Source: Dama dama (taxonomy: Eukaryota; Chordata; Mammalia; Artiodactyla; Cervidae). From it: a stretch of 64,000 bases of DNA. The notes under the pieces are model-generated. The model was not told the origin of the DNA, did no database searches, and saw only the letters and a list, made by a program, of their open reading frames with translations. Location: NCBI RefSeq assembly GCF_033118175.1, contig NW_026870969.1, positions 806,001-870,000 of the forward strand, read 5' to 3'. Of this stretch, positions 11,201-24,250 are shown in pieces (position 1 is the first letter of the stretch; each line of letters begins with the position of its first letter). The translations under genes were made by a program, and so were the position numbers.

Positions 11201-13484
11201 ATGGTGTTCAAAAACATGAAGAGCCTGAAAAGGTGTGAAAAATATGAAGAGCTTCAAAAGGTGTCAAAAATATGAGGAGCATGAAAAGTTCTGAAAAATA
11301 GGAGGAGCATGAAGCGGTGTTCAAAACAGGAAGACCCTGAAAAGTAGTGAAAAATATGAAGAGCTTCAAAAGGTGTCAAAAATATGAGGAGCATGAAACG
11401 GTCTGAAAAATAGGAGGACTATGAAACGGTGTTCAAAAACATGAAGAGCCTGAAAAGGTGTGAAAAATATGAAGAGCTTCAAAAGGTGTCAAAAATATGA
11501 GGAGCATGAAATGGTCTGAAAAATAGGAGGAGCAAGAAAGGGTGTTGAACAACATGAAGAGCCTGAAAACGTGTGAAAAATATGAAGAGCTTCAAAAGAT
11601 GTGAAAAATATGAAGAGCTTCAAAAGGTGTCAAAAATGAGATGAGCATGAAACCGTCTGAAAAATAGGAGGAGCATGAAGTAGTGTTGAAAAACATGAAG
11701 AACCTGAAAAGCTGTGAGAAACATGAAGAGCTTCAAAATGTGTCAAAAATATGAGGAGCATGAAACGGTCTGAAAAAGAGGAGGAGCAGGAAGCGGTGTT
11801 GAGAAACATGAAGAGCCTGAAAATGTGTGAAAAATATGAAGAGCTTCTAAAGGTGTGAAATATATGAGGTGCAAGAAACGGTCTGAAAAATAGGAGGAGC
11901 ATGAAGCAGTGTTGAAAAACATGAAGAGCCTGAAAAGGTGTGAAAAATATGAAGAGCTTCAAAAGGTGTCAAAATTATAAGGAGCATGAAACGTTCTGAA
12001 AAATAGGAGGAGCATGAAGCAGTGTTGAAAAAAATGAAGAACCTGAAAAGGTGTGAAAAATATGAACAGCTTCAAAAGTTGCCAAAAATATGAGGAGCAT
12101 GAAACGGTCTAAAAAATAGGAGTACCATGAACCGGTGTTGAAAAACATGAAGAGCCAGAAAAGGTGTGAAAAATATTAAGAGCTTAAAAATGTGTGAAAA
12201 ATATGAAGAGCTTCAAAAGGTGTCAAAAAAGAGATGAGCATGAAACGGTCTGAAAAATAGGAGGAGAATGAAGTGGTGTTGAAAAAAATGAGGAGCCTGA
12301 AACGGTGTGAAAAATATGAAGAGCTTCAAAAGGTGTCAAAAATGAGATGATCATGAAACGGTCTGAAAAATAGGAGGTGCATGAGGTGGTGTTGAAGAAA
12401 AAGAAGAGACTGAAAAGGTGTGAAATATATGAAGAGCTTCAAAAGGTGTCAAAATATGAGGAGCATGATACGGTCTGAAAAATAGGAGGAGCATGAAGCG
12501 GTGTTCAAAACATGAAGAGCCTGAAAAATTGTGAAAAATATGAAAAGCTTCCAAAGGTGTTAAAAATGAGATGAGCATGAAACGGTCTGAAAAATAGGAG
12601 GAGCATGAAGCGGTGTTGAAAAAATGAAGAGCCTGAAAAGGTGTGAAAAATATGAAGAGCATCAAAAGTTGTCAAAAATATGAGGAGTATGAAACGGTCT
12701 GAAAAATAGGAGGACCATGAAGCGGTGTTGCAAAACATGAGGAGCCTGAAAAGGTGTGAAAAATATGAAGAGCTTCAAAAGGTGAGAAAAATATGAGGTG
12801 CATGAAACGGTCTGAAAAATAGGAGGAGCATGAAGCGGTGTTGAAAAACATGAAGAGCCTGAAAAGGTGTGAAAAATATGAAGAGCTTCAAAAGGTGTGA
12901 AATACATGAGGAGCATGAAACGTGTTGAAAAATAGGAGAAGCATGAAGTGGTGTGGAAAAACATCAAGAGCCTGAAAAGGTGTGAAAAATATGAAGGGCT
13001 TCCAAAGGTGTGAAATACATGAGGAGCAAGAAACGGTCTGAAAAATAGGAGGAAGAGGAAGAGGTGTTCAAAAATATGAAGAGCCTGAAAAGGTGTGAAA
13101 AATATGAAGAGCTTCAAAAGGTGTCAAAAATATGAGGAGCATGAAACGTTGTGAAAAATAGGAGCAGCATGAAACGGTGTTCAAAAACATGAAGACATTG
13201 AAAAGGTGTGAAAAATATGAAGAGGTGCAAAAGGTTTGAAATATATGAGGAGCATGAAACGGTCTGAAAAATATGAGGAGCATGAAGCGGTGTTCAAAAA
13301 CATGAAGAGCCTGAAAAGGTGAGAAAAATATGAAGAGCTTCAAAAGGTGTGAAATACATGAGGAGCATTAAACGCCCTGAAAAATAGGAGGAGCATGCAG
13401 AGGTGTTCAAAAACATGAAGAGGCTGAAAAGGTGTCAAAAATATGAAGAGATTCAAAAGGTGTGAAAAATATGAAGAGCTTCAA
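8272..13484 (+). repeat. HOR block 1, full-length 5,213-bp form
   Basis: The block is defined from the marker AATGTTTCAAAAATGAAATG at 8,272 to its next occurrence at 13,485. Its internal order of diagnostic unit variants serves as reference for the other blocks: A 8,272; B ~8,644; C ~9,603; D ~10,055; E ~10,676; F ~11,029; G ~11,630; H ~12,351; I ~12,662; J ~13,068 (block-segment letters, distinct from subrepeat letters). It matches block 5 throughout at an offset of 25,975. The length equals about 46 units with several supernumerary subrepeats. Confidence 0.9.
8950..9062 (+). repeat. Representative 113-bp unit (A-B-C-D)
   Basis: A clean reference unit: A 8,950-8,977 (28 bp), B 8,978-9,005 (28 bp), C 9,006-9,034 (29 bp), D 9,035-9,062 (28 bp). 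Only D departs from the majority form, with GTGTT for GTGTG and GTTTC for GCTTC. The two CpG sites of the unit lie at the A/B junction (AAACGG) and the B/C junction (AAGCGG). D normally holds the only AGCT and the only dyad, TGAAG-AG-CTTCA. GAAGAGC occurs in both C and D. Confidence 0.95.
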
Positions 13485-13640
13485 AATGTTTCAAAAATGA
13501 AATGAGCATGAAACGGTCTGAAAAAGCTGAGGAGCATGAAGTGGTGTTCAAAAACATGAAGAGCCTGAAAAGGTGTGAAAAATATGAGGAGCTTCAAAAG
13601 GTATGAAATACATGAGGAGTATGAAACTTTCTTGAAAATA
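13485..13640 (+). other. A/C recombination junction (first of two)
   Basis: AAAAAGCTGAGGAGCATG of segment A is followed by GGTGTTCAAAAACATG and then by C-type GGTATGAAATACATGAGGAG. The exact break cannot be placed because both parents are alike across about 40 bases. The sister junction is at 41,602-41,757. Confidence 0.85.
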
Positions 13641-16600
13641 GGTGGAGCATGAAGCGGTGTTAAAAAACATGAAGAGGCTTAAAAGGTGTGAAAAATATGA
13701 AGAGCTTCAAAAGGTGTGAAAAATATGAGGAGCATGAAACGGTCTGAAAAATAGGAGGAGCATGAAGCCGTGTTGAAAAACATGAAGAGCCTGAAAAAGT
13801 GTGAAATATATGAAGAGGTTCAAAAGGTGTAAAAATATGAGGAGATTCAAAAGGTATCAAAAATATGAGGAGCATGAAACGGTCTGAAAAAGAGGAGGAG
13901 CATGAATCGGTGTTGAAAATCATGAAGAGCCTGAAAACGTGTGAGAAATATGAAGAGCTTCAAAAGGTGTCAAAAATATGAAGAGCTTCAAAAGGTGTCA
14001 AAAATGAGAGGAGTATGAAGCAGTCTGAAAAATAGGAGGAGCATGAAGCGGTGTTCAAAAACATGAAGAGCTTGAAAAGGTGTGAAAAATATGAAGAGCT
14101 TCAAAAGGTGTCAAAAATGAGATGAGCATGAAACGGTCTGAAAAATAGGAGGAGCATGAAGTGGTGTTGAAAAAAAAGAAGAGACGGAAAAGGTGTGAAA
14201 TATATGAAGGGCTTCAAAAGGTGTCAAAAATATGAGGAGAATGAAACGGTCTGAAAATAGGAGGAGCATGAAGCGGTGTTCAAAAACATGAAGAGCCTGA
14301 AAAGGTGTGAAAAATATGAAGAGCTTCAAAAGGTGTCAAAAATATGAGGAGCATGAAACAGTTTGAAAAATAGGAGGAGCATGAAGCGGTGTTCAAAAAC
14401 AGGAAAAGCCTGAAAAGTTGTGAAAAATATGAAGAGCTTCAAAAGTTGTCAAAAATATGAGGAGCATGAAAAGGTCAGAAAAATAGGAGGATCATGAAGC
14501 GGTGTTCAAAAACATGAAGAGCCTGAAAAGCTGTGCAAAATATGAAGAGCTTCAAAGGTGTCAAAAATATGAGGAGCATGAAACGGTCTGCAAAAAAGGA
14601 GGAGCATGAAGTGGTGTTGAAAAAATTCAAGAGCCTGACAAGGTGTGAAAAATATGAAAAGCTTCAAAAGTTGTCAAAAATATGAGGAGCATGAAACGGT
14701 CTGAAAAATAGGAGGAGCATGAAGCGGTGTTCAAAAACATGAAGAGCCTGAAAAGGTGTGAAAAATATGAAGAGCTTCAAAAGGTGTCAAAAATATGAGG
14801 AGCATGAAACGGTCTGAAAAATAGGAGGAGCATGAAGTGGTGTTGAAAAACATGAAGAGTCTGAAAACGTGTGAAATTATGAAGAACTTCAAAAATATGC
14901 AAAATATGAAGAGCTTCAAAAGGTGTGAAAAATATGAAGAGCTTCAAAAGGTGTCAAAATGAGATGAGCATGAAACGGTCTGAAAAATAGGAGGAGCATG
15001 AAGCGGTGTTGAAAATCATAAAGAGCCTGAAAATTTGTGAAAAATATGAAGAGCTTCAGAAGATGTGAAAAACATGAAGAGCTTCAAAAGGTGTCAAAAT
15101 GAGATGAGCATGAAACGGTCTGAAAAATAAGAGGAGCATGAAGTGGTGTTGAAAATAATGAAAAGCCTGAAAAGGTGTGAAATATATGAAGAGCTTCAAA
15201 AGGTGTCAAAAATATGAGGAGAATGAAACGGTCTGTAAAATAGGAGGAGCATGAAATGGTGTTCAAAAACATGAAGAGCCTGAAAAGGTGTGAAAAATAT
15301 GAAGAGCTTCAAAAGGTGTCAAAAATATGAGGAGCATGAAAAGTTCTGAAAAATAGGAGGAGCATGAAGCGGTGTTCAAAACAGGAAGACCCTGAAAAGT
15401 AGTGAAAAATATGAAGAGCTTCAAAAGGTGTCAAAAATATGAGGAGCATGAAACGGTCTGAAAAATAGGAGGACTATGAAACGGTGTTCAAAAACATGAA
15501 GAGCCTGAAAAGGTGTGAAAAATATGAAGAGCTTCAAAAGGTGTCAAAAATATGAGGAGCATGAAATGGTCTGAAAAATAGGAGGAGCAAGAAAGGGTGT
15601 TGAACAACATGAAGAGCCTGAAAACGTGTGAAAAATATGAAGAGCTTCAAAAGATGTGAAAAATATGAAGAGCTTCAAAAGGTGTCAAAAATGAGATGAG
15701 CATGAAACCGTCTGAAAAATAGGAGGAGCATGAAGTAGTGTTGAAAAACATGAAGAACCTGAAAAGCTGTGAGAAACATGAAGAGCTTCAAAATGTGTCA
15801 AAAATATGAGGAGCATGAAACGGTCTGAAAAAGAGGAGGAGCAGGAAGCGGTGTTGAGAAACATGAAGAGCCTGAAAATGTGTGAAAAATATGAAGAGCT
15901 TCTAAAGGTGTGAAATATATGAGGTGCAAGAAACGGTCTGAAAAATAGGAGGAGCATGAAGCAGTGTTGAAAAACATGAACAGCCTGAAAAGGTGTGAAA
16001 AATATGAAGAGCTTCAAAAGGTGTCAAAATTATAAGGAGCATGAAACGTTCTGAAAAATAGGAGGAGCATGAAGCAGTGTTGAAAAAAATGAAGAGCCTG
16101 AAAAGGTGTGAAAAATATGAACAGCTTCAAAAGTTGTCAAAAATATGAGGAGCATGAAACGGTCTAAAAAATAGGAGTACCATGAACCGCTGTTGAAAAA
16201 CATGAAGAGCCAGAAAAGGTGTGAAAAATATTAAGAGCTTCAAAAGGTATGAAAAATATGAAGAGCTTCAAAAGGTGTCAAAAAAGAGATGAGCATGAAA
16301 CGGTCTGAAAAATAGGAGGAGAATGAAGTGGTGTTGAAAAAAATGAGGAGCCTGAAAAGGTGTGAAAAATATGAAGAGCTTCAAAAGGTGTCAAAAATGA
16401 GATGATCATGAAACGGTCTGAAAAATAGGAGGTGCATGAGGTGGTGTTGAAGAAAAAGAAGAGACTGAAAAGGTGTGAAATATATGAAGAGCTTCAAAAG
16501 GTGTCAAAATATGAGGAGCATGATACGGTCTGAAAAATAGGAGGAGCATGAAGCGGTGTTCAAAACATGAAGAGCCTGAAAAATTGTGAAAAATATGAAA

Positions 16601-17539
16601 AGCTTCCAAAGGTGTTAAAAATGAGATGAGCATGAAACGCTCTGAAAAATAGGAGGAGCATGAAGCGGTGTTGAAAAAATGAAGAGCCTGAAAAGGTGTG
16701 AAAAATATGAAGAGCATCAAAAGTTGTCAAAAATATGAGGAGTATGAAACGGTCTGAAAAATAGGAGGACCATGAAGCGGTGTTGCAAAACATGAGGAGC
16801 CTGAAAAGGTGTGAAAAATATGAAGAGCTTCAAAAGGGGATAAAAATATGAGGTGCATGAAACGGTCTGAAAAATAGGAGGAGCATGAAGCGGTGTTGAA
16901 AAACATGAAGAGCCTGAAAAGGTGTGAAAAATATGAAGAGCTTCAAAAGGTGTGAAATACATGAGGAGCATGAAACGTGTTGAAAAATAGGAGAAGCATG
17001 AAGTGGTGTGGAAAAACATCAAGAGCCTGAAAAGGTGTGAAAAATATGAAGGGCTTCCAAAGGTGTGAAATACATGAGGAGCAAGAAACGGTCTGAAAAA
17101 TAGGAGGAAGAGGAAGAGGTGTTCAAAAATATGAAGAGCCTGAAAAGGTGTGAAAAATATGAAGAGCTTCAAAAGGTGTCAAAAATATGAGGAGCATGAA
17201 ACGTTGTGAAAAATAGGAGCAGCATGAAACGGTGTTCAAAAACATGAAGACATTGAAAAGGTGTGAAAAATATGAAGAGGTGCAAAAGGTTTGAAATATA
17301 TGAGGAGCATGAAACGGTCTGAAAAATATGAGGAGCATGAAGCGGTGTTCAAAAAAATGAAGAGCCTGAAAAGGTGAGAAAAATATGAAGAGCTTCAAAA
17401 GGTGTGAAATACATGAGGAGCATTAAACGCCCTGAAAAATAGGAGGAGCATGCAGAGGTGTTCAAAAACATGAAGAGCCTGAAAAGGTGTCAAAAATATG
17501 AAGAGATTCAAAAGGTGTGAAAAATATGAAGAGCTTCAA
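13485..17539 (+). repeat. HOR block 2, 4,055 bp, A joined to C
   Basis: The block starts with the AATGTTTC marker but changes, between about 13,553 and 13,590, from segment A directly into sequence leading to segment C (~13,660). It has lost 1,156-1,158 bp relative to block 1, that is 41 subrepeats. Segments D to J follow at 14,111, 14,731, 15,084, 15,685, 16,406, 16,717 and 17,123. The same A/C junction, with the same private ACTTTCTTGAAAATAGGTGG, recurs in block 7 at an offset of 28,117. Confidence 0.88.
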
Positions 17540-20500
17540 AATGTTTCAAAAATGAAATGAGCATGAAACGGTCTGAAAAAGCTGAGGAGCATGAAGTGGT
17601 GTTGAAACACATGAAGAGCCTGAAAAGGTGTGAAAAATATGAAGAGGTTCAAAGGTGTGAAATACATGAGGATCATGAAATGGTTTGAAAAATACGAGGA
17701 GCATGAAGCAGTGTTCAAAAACATGAAGAGCCTGAAAAGGTTTGAAAAATATGAAGAGCTTCAAAAGGTGTCAAAAATATGAGGAGCATGAAACCGTCTG
17801 AAAAATAGGAGGAGCATGAAGCGGTGTTGAAAAACATGAAGAGCGTGAAAACGAGTGAAAAATATGAAGAGCTTCAAAAGGTATGAAAAATATGAAGAGC
17901 TTCAAAAGGTGTCAAAAAAGAGATGAGCATGAAACCGTCTGAAAAATAGGTGGAGCATGAAGCGGTGTTGAAAAACATGAAGAGCCTGAAAAGATGTGAA
18001 AAATATGAAGAGCTTCAAAGGGTGTCAAAAATATGAGGAGCATGAAACGGTCTGAAAAATAGGAGGAGCATGAAACCGTGTTAAAAACATGAAGAGACTG
18101 AAAAGGGTGAAAAATATGAAGAGCTTCAAAAGGTGTGAAAAATAGGAGGAGCATGAAGCGGTGTGCAAAAACATGAAAAGCCTGAAAAGGTGTGAAAAAT
18201 ATGAAGAGCATCAAAAGGTGTCAAAAATATGAGGAGCATGAAACGGTCTGAAAAATAGGAGGAGCATGAAGCGGTGTTGAAAAACATGAAGAGCCTGAAA
18301 AGGTGTTAAAAATATGAAGAGTTTCAAAAGGTGTCAAATATATGAGCAGCAAGAATCGGTCTGAAATATAGGAGTAGCATGAAACGGTGTTCAAATATAT
18401 GCAGAGCCTGAAAAGTTGTGAAAAATATGAAGAGCTTCAAATGGTGTCAAATATATGAAGAGCTTCAAAAGGTGTCAAAAATGAGATGAGCATGAAACGG
18501 TCTGAAAAATAGGAGGAGCAAGAAGTCGTGTTCCAAAAAATGAAGAGCCTGAGAAGGTGTGAAATATATCAAGAACTTCAAAATGTGTCAAAAATATGAG
18601 GAGCATGAAACGGTCTGAAAAATAGGAGGAGCATGAAACGGTGTTGAAAAACATGCAGAGCCTGAAAAGGTGTGAAAAATATGAAGAACTTCAAAAGGTG
18701 TGAAATATATGAGGAGCATGAAATGGTCTTAAAAATAGGAGGAGCATGAAGCGGTTTTCAAAAATATGAAGAGCCTGAAAAGGTGTGAAAAATATGAGGA
18801 GCTTCAAAAGGTATGAAATACATGAGGAGTATGAAACTGTCTTGAAAATAGGAGGAGCATGAAGCGGTGTTAAAAAACATGAAGAGGCTTAAAAGTTGTG
18901 AAAAATATGAAGAGCTTCAAAAGGTGTGAAAAATATGAGGAGCATGAAACGGTCTGAAAAATAGGAGGAGCATGAAGCCGTGTTGAAAAACATGAAGAGC
19001 CTGAAAAAGTGTGAAATATATGAAGAGGTTCAAAAGGTGTAAAAAATATGAGGAGATTCAAAAGGTATCAAAAATATGAGGAGCATGAAACGGTCTGAAA
19101 AAGAGAAGGAGCATGAATCGGTGTTGAAAATCATGAAGAGCCTGAAAACGTGTGAGAAATATGAAGAGCTTCAAAAGGTGTCAAAAATATGAAGAGCTTC
19201 AAAAGGTGTCAAAAATGAGAGGAGTATGAAGCAGTCTGAAAAATAGGAGGAGCATGAAGCGGTGTTCAAAAACATGAAGAGCTTGAAAAGGTGTGAAAAA
19301 TATGAAGAGCTTCAAAAGGTGTCAAAAATGAGATGAGCATGAAACGGTCTGAAAAATAGGAGGAGCATGAAGTGGTGTTGAAAAAAAAGAAGAGACGGAA
19401 AAGGTGTGAAATATATGAAGGGCTTCAAAAGGTGTCAAAAATATGAGGAGAATGAAACGGTCTGAAAATAGGAGGAGCATGAAGCGGTGTTCAAAAACAT
19501 GAAGAGCCTGAAAAGGTGTGAAAAATATGAAGAGCTTCAAAAGGTGTCAAAAATATGAGGAGCATGAAACGGTTTGAAAAATAGGAGGAGCATGAAGCGG
19601 TGTTCAAAAACAGGAAAAGCCTGAAAAGTTGTGAAAAATATGAAGAGCTTCAAAAGTTGTCAAAAATATGAGGAGCATGAAAAGGTCAGAAAAATAGGAG
19701 GATCATGAAGCGGTGTTCAAAAACATGAAGAGCCTGAAAAGGTGTGCAAAATATGAAGAGCTTCAAAAGGTGTCAAAAATATGAGGAGCATGAAACGGTC
19801 TGCAAAAAAGAAGGAGCATGAAGTGGTGTTGAAAAAATTCAAGAGCCTGACAAGGTGTGAAAAATATGAAAAGCTTCAAAAGTTGTCAAAAATATGAGGA
19901 GCATGAAACGGTCTGAAAAATAGGAGGAGCATGAAGCGGTGTTCAAAAACATGAAGAGCCTGAAAAGGTGTGAAAAATATGAAGAGCTTCAAAAGGTGTC
20001 AAAAATATGAGGAGCATGAAACGGTCTGAAAAATAGGAGGAGCATGAAGTGGTGTTGAAAAACATGAAGAGTCTGAAAACGTGTGAAATTATGAAGAACT
20101 TCAAAAATATGCAAAATATGAAGAGCTTCAAAAGGTGTGAAAAATATGAAGAGCTTCAAAAGGTGTCAAAATGAGATGAACATGAAACGGTCTGAAAAAT
20201 AGGAGGAGCATGAAGCGGTGTTGAAAATCATAAAGAGCCTGAAAATTTGTGAAAAATATGAAGAGCTTCAGAAGATGTGAAAAACATGAAGAGCTTCAAA
20301 AGGTGTCAAAATGAGATGAGCATGAAACGGTCTGAAAAATAAGAGGAGCATGAAGTGGTGTTGAAAATAATGAAAAGCCTGAAAAGGTGTGAAATATATG
20401 AAGAGCTTCAAAAGGTGTCAAAAATATGAGGAGAATGAAACGGTCTGTAAAATAGGAGGAGCATGAAATGGTGTTCAAAAACATGAAGAGCCTGAAAAGG

Positions 20501-21800
20501 TGTGAAAAATATGAAGAGCTTCAAAAGGTGTCAAAAATATGAGGAGCATGAAAAGTTCTGAAAAATAGGAGGAGCATGAAGCGGTGTTCAAAACAGGAAG
20601 ACCCTGAAAAGTAGTGAAAAATATGAAGAGCTTCAAAAGGTGTCAAAAATATGAGGAGCATGAAACGGTCTGAAAAATAGGAGGACTATGAAACGGTGTT
20701 CAAAAACATGAAGAGCCTGAAAAGGTGTGAAAAATATGAAGAGCTTCAAAAGGTGTCAAAAATATGAGGAGCATGAAATGGTCTGAAAAATAGGAGGAGC
20801 AAGAAAGGGTGTTGAACAACATGAAGAGCCTGAAAACGTGTGAAAAATATGAAGAGCTTCAAAAGATGTGAAAAATATGAAGAGCTTCAAAAGGTGTCAA
20901 AAATGAGATGAGCATGAAACCGTCTGAAAAATAGGAGGAGCATGAAGTAGTGTTGAAAAACATGAAGAACCTGAAAAGCTGTGAGAAACATGAAGAGCTT
21001 CAAAATGTGTCAAAAATATGAGGAGCATGAAACGGTCTGAAAAAGAGGAGGAGCAGGAAGCGGTGTTGAGAAACATGAAGAGCCTGAAAATGTGTGAAAA
21101 ATATGAACAGCTTCAAAAGTTGTCAAAAATATGAGGAGCATGAAACGGTCTAAAAAATAGGAGTACCATGAACCGGTGTTGAAAAACATGAAGAGCCAGA
21201 AAAGGTGTGAAAAATATTAAGAGCTTCAAAATGTGTGAAAAATATGAAGAGCTTCAAAAGGTGTCAAAAAAGAGATGAGCATGAAACGGTCTGAAAAATA
21301 GGAGGAGAATGAAGTGGTGTTGAAAAAAATGAGGAGCCTGAAAAGGTGTGAAAAATATGAAGAGCTTCAAAAGGTGTCAAAATATGAGGAGCATGATACG
21401 GTCTGAAAAATAGGAGGAGCATGAAGCGGTGTTCAAATCATGAAGAGCCTGAAAAATTGTGAAAAATATGAAAAGCTTCCAAAGGTGTTAAAAATGAGAT
21501 GAGCATGAAACGCTCTGAAAAATAGGAGGAGCATGAAGCGGTGTTGAAAAAATGAAGAGCCTGAAAAGGTGTGAAAAATATGAAGAGCATCAAAAGTTGT
21601 CAAAAATATGAGGAGTATGAAACGGTCTGAAAAATAGGAGGACCATGAAGCGGTTTTGCAAAACATGAGGAGCCTGAAAAGGTGTGAAAAATATGAAGAG
21701 CTTCAAAAGGTGAGAAAAATATGAGGTGCATGAAACGGTCTGAAAAATAGGAGGAGCATGAAGCGGTGTTGAAAAACATGAAGAGCCTGAAAAGGTGTGA
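17540..21800 (+). repeat. HOR block 3, A to F then internally deleted
   Basis: Segments A to F are intact (17,540; 17,912; 18,870; 19,322; 19,943; 20,296). Segment G breaks off near 21,095 and continues in the sequence before H, a 226-bp loss. A further 113-bp loss lies near 21,361-21,395. Near 21,790-21,811 segment I passes directly into the A-type sequence GAAGAGGTTCAAAGG, a 706-bp loss that removes the rest of I and J. Sizes come from changes in offset to block 2 (5,212, 4,986, 4,873 and 4,167). Confidence 0.85.
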
Positions 21801-24250
21801 AAAATATGAAGAGGTTCAAAGGTGTGAAATACATGAGGATCATGAAATGGTTTGAAAAATACGAGGAGCATGAAGCAGTGATCAAAAACATGAAGAGCCT
21901 GAAAAGGTTTGAAAAATATGAAGAGCTTCAAAAGGTGTCAAAAATATGAGGAGCATGAAATCGTCTGAAAAATAGGTGGAGCATGAAGCGGTGTTGAAAA
22001 ACATGAAGAGCCTGAAAAGATGTGAAAAATATGAAGAGCTTCAAAAGGTGTCAAAAATATGAGGAGCATGAAACGGTCTGAAAAATAGGAGGAGCATGAA
22101 ACCGTGTTAAAAACATGAAGAGACTGAAAAGGGTGAAAAATATGAAGAGCTTCAAAAGGTGTGAAAAATAGGAGGAGCATGAAGCGGTGTGCAAAAACAT
22201 GAAAAGCCTGAAAAGGTGTGAAAAATATGAAGAGCATCAAAAGTTGTCAAAAATATGAGGAGCATGAAACGGTCTGAAAAATAGGAGGAGCATGAAGCGG
22301 TGTTGAAAAACATGAAGAGCCTAAAAAGGTGTTAAAAATATGAAGAGTTTGAAAAGGTGTCAAATATATGAGCAGCAAGAATCGGTCTGAAATATAGGAG
22401 TAGCATGAAACGGTGTTCAAATACATGCAGAGCCTGAAAAGTTGTGAAAAATATGAAGAGCTTCAAATGGTGTCAAATATATGAAGAGCTTCAAAAGGTG
22501 TCAAAAATGAGATGAGCATGAAACGGTCTGAAAAATAGGAGGAGCAAGAAGTCGTGTTCCAAAAAATGAAGAGCCTGAGAAGGTGTGAAATATATCAAGA
22601 CTTCAAAATGTGTCAAAAATATGAGGAGCATGAAACGGTCTGAAAAATAGGAGAAGCATGAAACGGTGTTGAAAAACATGCAGAGCCTGAAAAGGTGTGA
22701 AAAATATGAAGAACTTCAAAAGGTGTGAAATATATGAGGAGCATGAAATAGTCTTAAAAATAGGAGGAGCATGAAGCGGTTTTCAAAAATATGAAGAGCC
22801 TGAAAAGGTGTGAAAAATATGAGGAGCTTCAAAAGGTATGAAATACATGAGGAGTATGAAACTGTCTTGAAAATAGGAGGAGCATGAAGCGGTGTTAAAA
22901 AACATGAAGAGGCTTAAAAGGTGTGAAAAATATGAAGAGCTTCAAAAGGTGTGAAAAATATGAGGAGCATGAAACGGTCTGAAAAATAGGAGGAGCATGA
23001 AGCCGTGTTGAAAAACATGAAGAGCCTGAAAAAGTGTGAAATATATGAAGAGGTTCAAAAGGTGTAAAAAATATGAGGAGATTCAAAAGGTATCAAAAAT
23101 ATGAGGAGCATGAAACGGTCTGAAAAAGAGGAGGAGCATGAATCGGTGTTGAAAATCATGAAGAGCCTGAAAAAGTGTGAGAAATATGAAGAGCTTCAAA
23201 AGGTGTCAAAAATATGAAGAGCTTCAAAAGGTGTCAAAAATGAGAGGAGTATGAAGCAGTCTGAAAAATAGGAGGAGCATGAAGCGGTGTTCAAAAACAT
23301 GAAGAGCCTGAAAAGGTGTGAAAAATATGAAGAGCTTCAAAAGGTGTCAAAAATGAGATGAGCATGAAACGGTCTGAAAAATAGGAGGAGCATGAAGTGG
23401 TGTTCAAAAAATGAAGAGCCTGAAAAGGTGTGAAATATATGAAGAGCATCAAAAGTTGTCAAAAATATGAGGAGTATGAAACGGTCTGAAAAATAGGAGG
23501 ACCATGAAGCGGTGTTGCAAAACATGAGGAGCCTGAAAAGGTGTGAAAAATATGAAGAGCTTCAAAAGGTGAGAAAAATATGAGGTGCATGAAACGGTCT
23601 GAAAAATAGGAGGAGCATGAAGCGGTGTTGAAAAACATGAAGAGCCTGAAAAGGTGTGAAAAATATGAAGAGCTTCAAAGGGTGTGAAATACATGAGGAG
23701 CATGAAACGTGTTGAAAAATAGGAGAAGCATGAAGTGGTGTGGAAAAACATCAAGAGCCTGAAAAGGTGTGAAAAATATGAAGAGGTTCAAAAGGTGTGA
23801 AATACATGAGGAGCAAGAAACGGTCTGAAAAATAGGAGGAAGATGAAGAGGTGTTCAAAAATATGAAGAGCCTGAAAAGGTGTGAAAAATATGAAGAGCT
23901 TCAAAAGATGTGAAAAATATGAGGAGCATGATACGGTCTGAAAAATAGGAGGAGCATGAAGCGGTGTTCAAAACATGAAGAGCCTGAAAAGTTGTGAAAA
24001 ATATGAAAAGCTTTCAAAGGGGTCAAAAATGAGATGAGCATGAAACAGTCTGAAAAATAGGAGGAGCAAGAAGCGGTGTTGAAAAAATGAAGAGCCTTAA
24101 AAGGTGTGAAAAATATGAAGAGCATTAAAAGGTGTCAAAAATATGACGAGTATGAAATGGTCTGAAAAATAGGAGGACCATGAAGCGGTGTTGCAAAACA
24201 TGAGGAGCCTGAAAAGGTGTGAAAAATATGAAGAGATTCAAAAGGTGTCA
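21800..24250 (+). repeat. HOR block 4, heavily deleted terminal block
   Basis: The block begins inside segment A without the marker, loses 141 bp between A and B (~21,938), carries C (~22,895), and then passes from D directly into I near 23,400, a loss of about 2,505 bp. It ends in diverged sequence near 24,250. Both internal junctions recur in block 12 at an offset of 37,469, so the two terminal blocks are sister copies. Confidence 0.85.

Noticed and set aside
12662..13117. 151-codon minus-strand open frame, repeated almost unchanged at 16717, 38637, 46156, 51733, 53367, 58353 and 60918
   Set aside because: It is a frame-rotating translation of the satellite. Overlapping open frames in other phases are equally conserved, there is no non-repeat start context, and its conservation follows from block duplication.
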